Part shown: positions 26,916 through 32,224 of the stretch, in pieces | Position numbering within the stretch: the first letter of the stretch is position 1 | Layout: each line of letters opens with the position of its first letter | Assembly (NCBI GenBank): GCA_963575745.1 | Contig: CAUYUJ010001729.1 | Coordinates: 45,001 to 77,224 of the forward strand | DNA: 32,224 bases | Direction of reading: 5' to 3' | Origin: Prorocentrum cordatum | Taxonomy: Eukaryota > Sar > Dinophyceae > Prorocentrales > Prorocentraceae | Position numbers and translations under genes: made by a program | The notes under the pieces: generated by a model | Database searches by the model: none | What the model was told of the DNA's origin: nothing | The model's input: the letters and a program-made list of their open reading frames with translations, nothing else

Positions 26916-27180
26916 GGCAGGCAAGAGGCAAACAGGAAGTAGGAGGCAGCGAGCCAGAGGAGGACAGAGGAGATGGGAGGCGGGAGGAGGAGGAGGAGGA
27001 GGCGAAGGTCACAGGTGCTTCAGAACGAGGAAGGAACACAGGAGGCTTGGGAACAAAAAGAAACCGCTCATGTGAACTACGACATGGCATCGCCCATACT
27101 ACCAATGCGTACTTCGATATACCACCGCTGGGAGTACGAAGTAGGGGAAGAGCCTGGCGGCGCGCGGAAGGGCGGCGCTG
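26916..27180. other. Purine-rich unique sequence
   Basis: AGGAGGC and GGAGGA-rich to about 27005, then unique. No gene recognised. Confidence 0.4.
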
Positions 27181-27360
27181 CGGAGCGCGACGACGACAAC
27201 GTCGATGACGAACACGACGACGTCGACGACCGCGACGTCGACGACGGCTGCGATGACGACGTCCTCGACGACGACGGCGGCGACGACGACGTCGTCGACA
27301 GGGGCGGCTGCGACGGCTGCTGCGACGACGCCGACGCCCGCGATCTCGGCAACGTCGGCC
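27181..27360. repeat. Imperfect GAC triplet tract
   Basis: GACGAC with GTCGAC, AACGTC and GGCGGC interruptions; many self-complementary GTCGAC and GACGTC words, hence local palindromes. Confidence 0.85.
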
Positions 27361-27362
27361 TC

Positions 27363-27425
27363 GACGACGGCGCCCGGCGACGGTAACGGCCGCGACGACG
27401 GCGCCGGGCGACGGTAACGGCTGCG
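27363..27425. repeat. 31-bp tandem duplication
   Basis: GACGACGGCGCC(C/G)GGCGACG plus GTAACGGC occurs twice at a 31-base offset (27363 and 27394). Confidence 0.85.
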
Positions 27426-27589
27426 GCGACGACGACGACGGCGGTGACCAGGACCCGCCGCCGCGCCCTCCAGCCAGCACGCTCCGTGTCCTCTAGCCCG
27501 TGGCAAGCCGCAGCGGCCTCCGGCCGGCGCGCTGCGGAACCCCGCGGGGGGTGGCACAGCTCGGCGCAGCGGGCGCGTCGAGTTCGAAC

Positions 27590-27735
27590 GGGGCCACAGG
27601 GCGAGGATCAATCCGTCCCAGATCAGAGCGTCCCGGTACGCTCTCAGAGCGTCCCGGAACGCTCCGAGGAGGCGCCCGAGGCATCCTCCAGAGCCGCCTG
27701 ATCTCAGAGATTCTCAATTTCCCTATCCCCCGCCG
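27590..27735 (-). repeat. Dispersed repeat P, copy 2 (inverted)
   Basis: The reverse complement aligns with 7341-7500: GGCGGGGGATAGGGAA..., AATCTCTGAG, then a CGGAGCGTTCCGGGACGCTC palindromic part and GATCCTCGCCCTGTGGCCC. Here the palindromic core is three tandem GAGCGTCCCGGNACGCTC words (27630-27668). Confidence 0.75.
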
Positions 27736-27785
27736 ATGCTATCCTGGTCCTGGCTGCGTCTTCACTGCGTGCACGTCGGATGAGA

Positions 27786-27965
27786 GACAACTGCATAAAC
27801 ATCATCTTTCGGAGGTCTGCGCGGATTTCTTGTATCAGCGATGGGCCCCCCTGGCGGCGCCTCCGGCGCCGCCCGTGGCGCGCTTCGCGCGCCAGGGAGG
27901 GGGGCCCAGCCCCGATCCAGGGGATTCGTGCGGACCTCCCACAGTTTATGTCAATGCTGTTGTTT
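27786..27965. mobile_element. Foldback element with double-hairpin core, copy B
   Basis: The best-preserved core. An 11-bp perfect outer stem, TGGGCCCCCCT (27842-27852) and AGGGGGGCCCA (27898-27908), directly encloses hairpin 1 (27853-27873, GGCGGCGCC-TCC-GGCGCCGCC) and hairpin 2 (27876-27894, TGGCGCGC-TTC-GCGCGCCA). The outer arms are diverged inverted repeats: ACAACTGCATAAACA near 27787 faces TGTCAATGCTGTTGT near 27950, and GGAGGTCTGCGCGGAT faces GTGCGGACCTCC. Left and right arms match those of copy A (5093-5365) in the same order. Confidence 0.85.
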
Positions 27966-28770
27966 CGTTCTCCTTCCTATTCTGGCGGGTCCTCAGTCAA
28001 GCAGTGGCGAAGCGTCCTGGCTCGCCTATGGGCCCACTAAAGAATGTTCTACTTAAGAACCTCTTGTGGTCTGCACGACATGTTCTTGGCACATGTCTGG
28101 CTGAGACCGTCTTGTTTTAACGCATCGGGCTTATGTTCTAAGAACCTCGTTTCGGTGATTCGTGCATCCTTGGGTTCTAAGGACATGTCGTGGTAGGCCG
28201 ATGGGCATGCCCGGACGGCCTGTCCCTGCTCCACCTGGGGCCTCGGAAACCAGGGGCTTGCAAGCCAGGACTTGGAGGCAGACGCGTGGCCGGAGAGGGA
28301 AGCGGAGAGCGGAGGCCCTCCCGGCCCGCGGCCGGGGCGCCCGCCCGCGAGGCCCTGAAGCTCACTGTGGGGGCCCCCTGCGCTGGCTGGCGCTCTTGGG
28401 CTGGAGGCTGTTTTTTTTATCAGGCGATCGCAAAGATGGATCAAGGGGGCGTGGATTAGCGACGGGTGGGATCTCGCGGCTTTCCGCCGCCGAGCGAGGC
28501 GGCACCGGTCGCACTTTGGGGAGGGCACCTCCCCCGATCCATGTTTGGGCGCCCACGGTTTTATCGGTACGATCGAAGTGGGTACGGAAAGTTTAGGTAC
28601 AAACACCGACAGCAGCTCCTGTTCACTCTGAACCACCCATTTTTTGGCGTCCAAAATTCGGGTCTGGCGAAGACCTGGATTATCGGGCCCGCCCAGTCCC
28701 CCCTTTACCAGATAACCCGGGGTGTCACCGAAAAAGAAGCAACTATCTCCTGCGTGGCAGCCCTCATGAC
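27966..28770. other. Unique sequence, no gene recognised
   Basis: Open frames at 28049-28654 (-) and 28162-28596 (+) lack domains. Local words TTCTAAGAACCTC and TTCTTAAG..ACCTC near 28050-28155 are partly repeated (AAGAACCTC at 28057 and 28140). Confidence 0.4.
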
Positions 28771-28772
28771 GG

Positions 28773-28830
28773 CTCTCTCTCTTTCTCCCTCCCTCCCTCT
28801 CTCTCTCTTTCTCCCTCTCTCTTTGCCCTG
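28773..28830. repeat. CT-rich (TCTCTC/CCCTC) tract
   Basis: Pyrimidine-only on +, about 58 bases. Confidence 0.9.
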
Positions 28831-29239
28831 GTCTGGACGCTCAGTCTGCCAGGATAGCGCCCCTTCCCCCCGCTCTGGACTCTGCCTGACCATGCAGGGC
28901 AGTCGAGACGCGGTGGGCCCGCGGCCGCCAAATGAGGGCAACGGGTCCTGAGGGAGACGGGTCCTGAGGACGAGGAGGAGGAGGAGGGGGAGGACGAGGG
29001 AGGGGAGGGAGGCTGCATGTGGGCGAGGGGGAGGGATGATCGAGGAGGACGGGGACTATTATAGCGTAAGGGGCGAGGCACAGGCCTGGCTTACCCGACT
29101 CGATCCGATACCTCAGTCTCCGATCACCTGGTCACACCACCGATCCGCTCTGCCCTTGCTCGCCGCGCCTCTGGCTCCTTCGTTGATGAGCTGTGCGGCC
29201 GGGATGGGGCGGGAAAGGCGGCTTGCGGCCGTCAAACTA

Positions 29240-31145
29240 CTCGTGGGATGCCGGCCTGTCGACGAAAGGGTCCACGCCCCCTTCGAGAAATCACAATGGA
29301 AACGCTTCTTGCAATCACCTTTGAGCCCCTTTATGGTGCTCTCTGTGTACTGGCCGCAACGACGACACACCACAATGAAGGACTCAAGATCAAGATAATG
29401 GGAAAAATCAATGCTCGGGCCGCTTGGGAGCACGAATGAATGAGGATAGGGCGACAATTACCTGGGCCCGCTTCCTTGGCGCGTCCTTTCCTCGAGTATC
29501 ATTCCTGGCTCGCGTGTGGCGAACCAGGCAAGTCCAATGCTCATTTAGCCATGCCCACTGGTGTCTGGCTAGGGGGGCCTGAGCCGCTCTGGCTCTGGCT
29601 CCCCTCGGGACCCCTTGCTGGGGCGGGGGGCTCCACCCACGTTCTGGTGGCTCCCACGGCCCCGACAGGGGGTGTGAGGCGTCGGGATGGCCTTTCGCAA
29701 CCCGAAGTGTTCGGTGGCAGGTGAGGTCGGGAGTACAGCAGCCACCCACGGGCCCTACAGGCAGGCAACTAGGTCACCTCCGTCGTCGATCTTGACCACG
29801 GACCATGCTGGCGCATCGTGCACCGATGTCCAGGTTTCAAACCAATGTCGTCGTGGAAAGCTTCGCCTGGCATCACTACTTATGTAGGCTGGCCTTCTCT
29901 AGACCCGGAGACTTTATCCTCTAGTCCTAAGCCTCACGGCCTCAAGGCTGCGGGTTCAGGGGCCGTCAGGAAGCATAGCAGGAGCGGGAAAGAGATCTTA
30001 TCTTTCAGGTCCTCCAAGTCCTCGGTTTCAGGCTTTCTCGTCCTGAGGGCTTCGTTCCCTGGGCACTCGATCACCCTGTGTGGGAGGGTGTCCTGAGAGC
30101 CTTCACAAACCAAGCGCACCATGTCCCCCCTCGTACCTTACAACTACACTTTTCTCCTTATAGTCCACATGCACTGGCATGCGTCCGAGAGGAGCATCTT
30201 TCTCATGTGTGCTGGCTTGGCCTTCGCTAGGCAGCGTCTGCTGCAGCTCTGACGTGTCCAGCTGGTCCTCCAGACCCAGCTTGGTTGCCTCCTGTATGTT
30301 CAACTGCTGTTGCCATTGATTATGAAACATCTTCTTGATGAGGGCCGGGGAGATGGTGACAAGATGGAAGTTCTGGCCCACCGAGTCCTGGGGCAGGAAC
30401 GAGTCTTGCATAGATCACCCGATGCGCTTCAGGCTGAGGGTCGTGTCCCCCAGGGGCCCTTTTTTTATTGATGCCGGAACTGGGAAGGGTTGTTGAGGAC
30501 CTGCTTAGCTTTCGACCGTAGCTCCGGGATAGTAAACTGACAACTGCCAGGTTGGTGAACCTCTCTCAAGAAACACATGCCAAAGCTATTGCCGGCCTCA
30601 GGGTCACACTCCAGGTAGGACCCCCCAACACCGCGAGCGCCGCAATCGAACGAGACCTGGTAGCACAACGAGCCCCCGCTATCTTGATGTAGAGGTGTCT
30701 GACATCTCGCAGCTCAGGATTTGTGATAACAGCAATTTCGATTGCTTAGTAGGCTGCTGCTTTGAAACCAGCCTGGTAAGCTTTGCGCATATTAGCACCT
30801 GCACGCCTACGCTGCACCAAACGATGGAGTCTCTGTTTCATCTTGATGGTTCTTTTCTTGAGGGTCCCCCGAGCCTTTTTGGAAATTCGATTGCCCATTG
30901 TGAAATGTACTCCCAGATTTGGTGCAGACGATTCTTTCTTCTCTCCCTGGGGTCCGCTGTACTTGCCGGGCGCCTTGGAAAGCTTCTGTTGCACTCTGGC
31001 CGTCGATCCTAGCACGGCGGACTTGTGCAGCGCGATGGACAAATCGAGGTCCTCCTCGATCAAATCTAAGAGGCAGTCGGCGGCTCGCGCCAAGCCCAGC
31101 ACCAATAGATACAGACTCGGGTTGCGGCTGAAGGGCGAGGGGTCC
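29240..31145 (-). pseudogene. Minus-strand retroelement polyprotein remnant: RT palm/thumb to C-terminal zinc-ribbon-like module
   Basis: Read from 31145 downward. SLYLLVLGLARA stands where an RT active-site strand with YxDD is expected; the Asp pair is absent. CLLDLIEEDLDLSIALHKSA, VLGST, APNLGVHFT and LKKRTIKMKQRLHRL then follow the order of the RT palm/thumb boundary in dinoflagellate LINE-like proteins. KAYQAGFKAAAY ends at a stop near 30746, but the same frame continues with NPELRDVRHLYIKIAGARC. Downstream in another frame, NFHLVTISPALIKKMF and IQEATKLGLEDQ (30411-30103) resemble the connection segment. CEGSQDTLPHRVIECPGN (about 30107-30055) is the C..HR.ECP motif. After about 470 bases without a clear RNase H, SFIVVCRRCGQYTES (Cys at 29365-29367, 29356-29358 and 29311-29313) and TGRHP match the terminal VCRxCG module. 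Several frameshifts and stops are needed, so this is dead. Confidence 0.7.
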
Positions 31146-31440
31146 ACATTTGGGCCTTGGGGATCCAGGAGTCTATGGGGGGGGGGGGGCACCCTGCACA
31201 TGTGGTCGTTAATGGCTGCGAGCGAACAACCAGCAGGAAAATCTTTGCTAGCACAGGAGAGGGAGGTGGAGGAGGAGAAGGAGAAGGAGTTGGTTTGGCA
31301 ATTTCTGGCTTCCATGGGCCCTCCCTGGCCCGCGGGACCGTGACAAGATGACTCATGACGAAATGCTGGTCCATGGGAGACCCGTGGTCCAGGACTTGTT
31401 TCCTTCAGGAGCCCTTTCCTTATTAATGCCAGTACGGGGG
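30340..31440 (+). repeat. Diverged direct repeat pair flanking the RT remnant
   Basis: About 30340-30480 and 31318-31440 share GTGACAAGATG, a GGAGCCCTTT(C/T)(C/T)TTATT(A/G)ATGCC word and the following (G/A)TAC(T/G)GGG-like word in the same order. They could be two introns or two copies of another insertion. The similarity is partial. Confidence 0.35.
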
Positions 31441-32170
31441 GTCTACGTTCTACGTGCTCGGTCGAGTCGGGCCGAGCCGTCGTCGTCGTCGTCGTCGCCA
31501 TCCACGCTGTCTTGGCGCAGCCCTTCCAGCTGAGAAGCCGCTCCCAAATCACCGCAGGCCCCGGGCTGCGACCACCTGCGAACCCCACCCCTGCGGGCCC
31601 CCCTCGCTGCGGGGGCCTCGGACGCTCCCCGCTGGCCTCGCCCGCCTGCAGGCACCCTTCCAATCCGGGACCCCCGCCGATGTCTCGGACTTCCGACCTG
31701 CCGAGGTGCAGTGGGGACCCATGCCAAGGGACACCCTGCTTGCCTCCAGGGTGCCCTGGGGTTCTCGGGCTTCGACGGCCTTCCTATGGAAGGTGTGGCG
31801 CTCCCGTGCCAAGCATCCATGGACGCCCTGGGGTCTCAGGGCTGGGCTTCTCGTGGAAGGCCTCCAGTGGACTGGCCCCCCCTGTCGCGCTCACGCGCGA
31901 CTGCCCAGAGTGGGCCCCTGCCGTGCCGACGTGGCGGCGACCCCCGCAACGCGCGGGCGCTCGAGGTGGAGTGCAGCCGCTGGTCCAGGACCGGACGACC
32001 GGAAAGCCGCAGCCCTCGCACGATCGAAAACGATACCGAACGGCACCGAAAGATCTCGAACGATATCGAACGATCGGCCGGCTGATAGGTGCGGCCGGGC
32101 GATCTCGAACGATCGGCTCGATCGGCGAGCCGCGGTCCTCCGAGGCCGAGCGATCCACGGCGCGCCAGAG
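31146..32170. other. GC-rich sequence upstream (minus sense) of the RT remnant
   Basis: No RT fingers/palm or endonuclease motif is visible on the minus strand here, so the retroelement copy is 5'-truncated or too decayed. A short GTC run is at 31480-31500, and 31990-32110 has GATCTCGAACGATC-like degenerate repeats. Confidence 0.4.
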
Positions 32171-32224
32171 TCAGGAGGGGGAAAAGACACACAGGCACCA
32201 CGAATCGTCGACTCCCGGGAAAAT
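32171..32224 (+). mobile_element. Small element S, copy 4, cut by the window end
   Basis: TCAGGAGGGGGAAAAGACAC followed by CGAATCGTCGACTCCCGGGA and AAAT matches the first 54 bases of copies 1 and 3. Because the window ends here, the right end and any target duplication cannot be seen. Confidence 0.75.

Noticed and set aside
28049-28654. 201-codon minus-strand open frame
   Set aside because: No domain recognised; GC-rich DNA gives frames of this length by chance, and the plus strand has an equally long overlapping frame.

Overview
This is a repeat-dominated eukaryotic nuclear window, GC-rich, with one 100-base assembly gap and no intact gene that I can defend. The only recognisable protein-coding material is three decayed fragments: one protein-kinase-like pseudogene (+, about 2.94-3.81 kb) and two pieces of a non-LTR (LINE-like) retroelement polyprotein (+, 14.17-15.17 kb; -, 31.15-29.24 kb). 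The retroelement pieces carry an RT-connection segment, a Cys/His HR-ECP motif, a degenerate RNase H core and a C-terminal VCRRCG zinc-ribbon-like module. From family knowledge, this combination and the G/C-ending codon use of the fragments point to a dinoflagellate (Prorocentrum/Polarella/Symbiodinium-like). That is inference; no rRNA, spliced leader or intact housekeeping gene is present to confirm it.

Layout. 0-4.7 kb: degenerate repeats, a GGA tract, an inverted repeat pair and the dead kinase. 4.7-6.3 kb: a large foldback element with a double-hairpin core, followed by about 116-bp modules interrupted by GGA/CCT tracts. 6.5-9.1 kb: a cluster of short non-autonomous elements: a 186-bp TIR element with a 5-bp target duplication, three copies of a small element starting near CAGGAGGGGAA and flanked by direct repeats, two foldback elements filled with CGATGCATCG units, and 15-bp and 64-bp tandem repeats. 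9.7-13.7 kb: GGA, ACG and GAT triplet arrays around an 80-bp tandem repeat. 14-16.2 kb: retroelement fragment between CCT and GT tracts. 16.6-18.5 kb: a 73-bp satellite, the gap, a CAT array, and GGGACACCAC / ATCGATCTCACT arrays. 18.6-24.1 kb: a 90-bp satellite family in two opposed arrays, each joined to a CAT or GAT triplet array, around a centre near 21 kb. 24.1-28 kb: GAT, TAG and GAC triplet tracts, a second copy of the 80-bp family, a 100-bp satellite and a second full double-hairpin element. 28-32.2 kb: mostly unique sequence, the minus-strand retroelement remnant, and the start of a fourth small-element copy at the window edge.

There is no operon-like cooperation between genes here. 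The interest lies in mobile and structural DNA: nested palindromes that can fold as a stem bearing two hairpins, small TIR elements with visible target duplications, and composite satellite-plus-triplet modules. Very long open frames encoding runs of Asp, His, Met, Glu, Pro, Arg, Thr or Val are triplet repeats read in frame, not genes.
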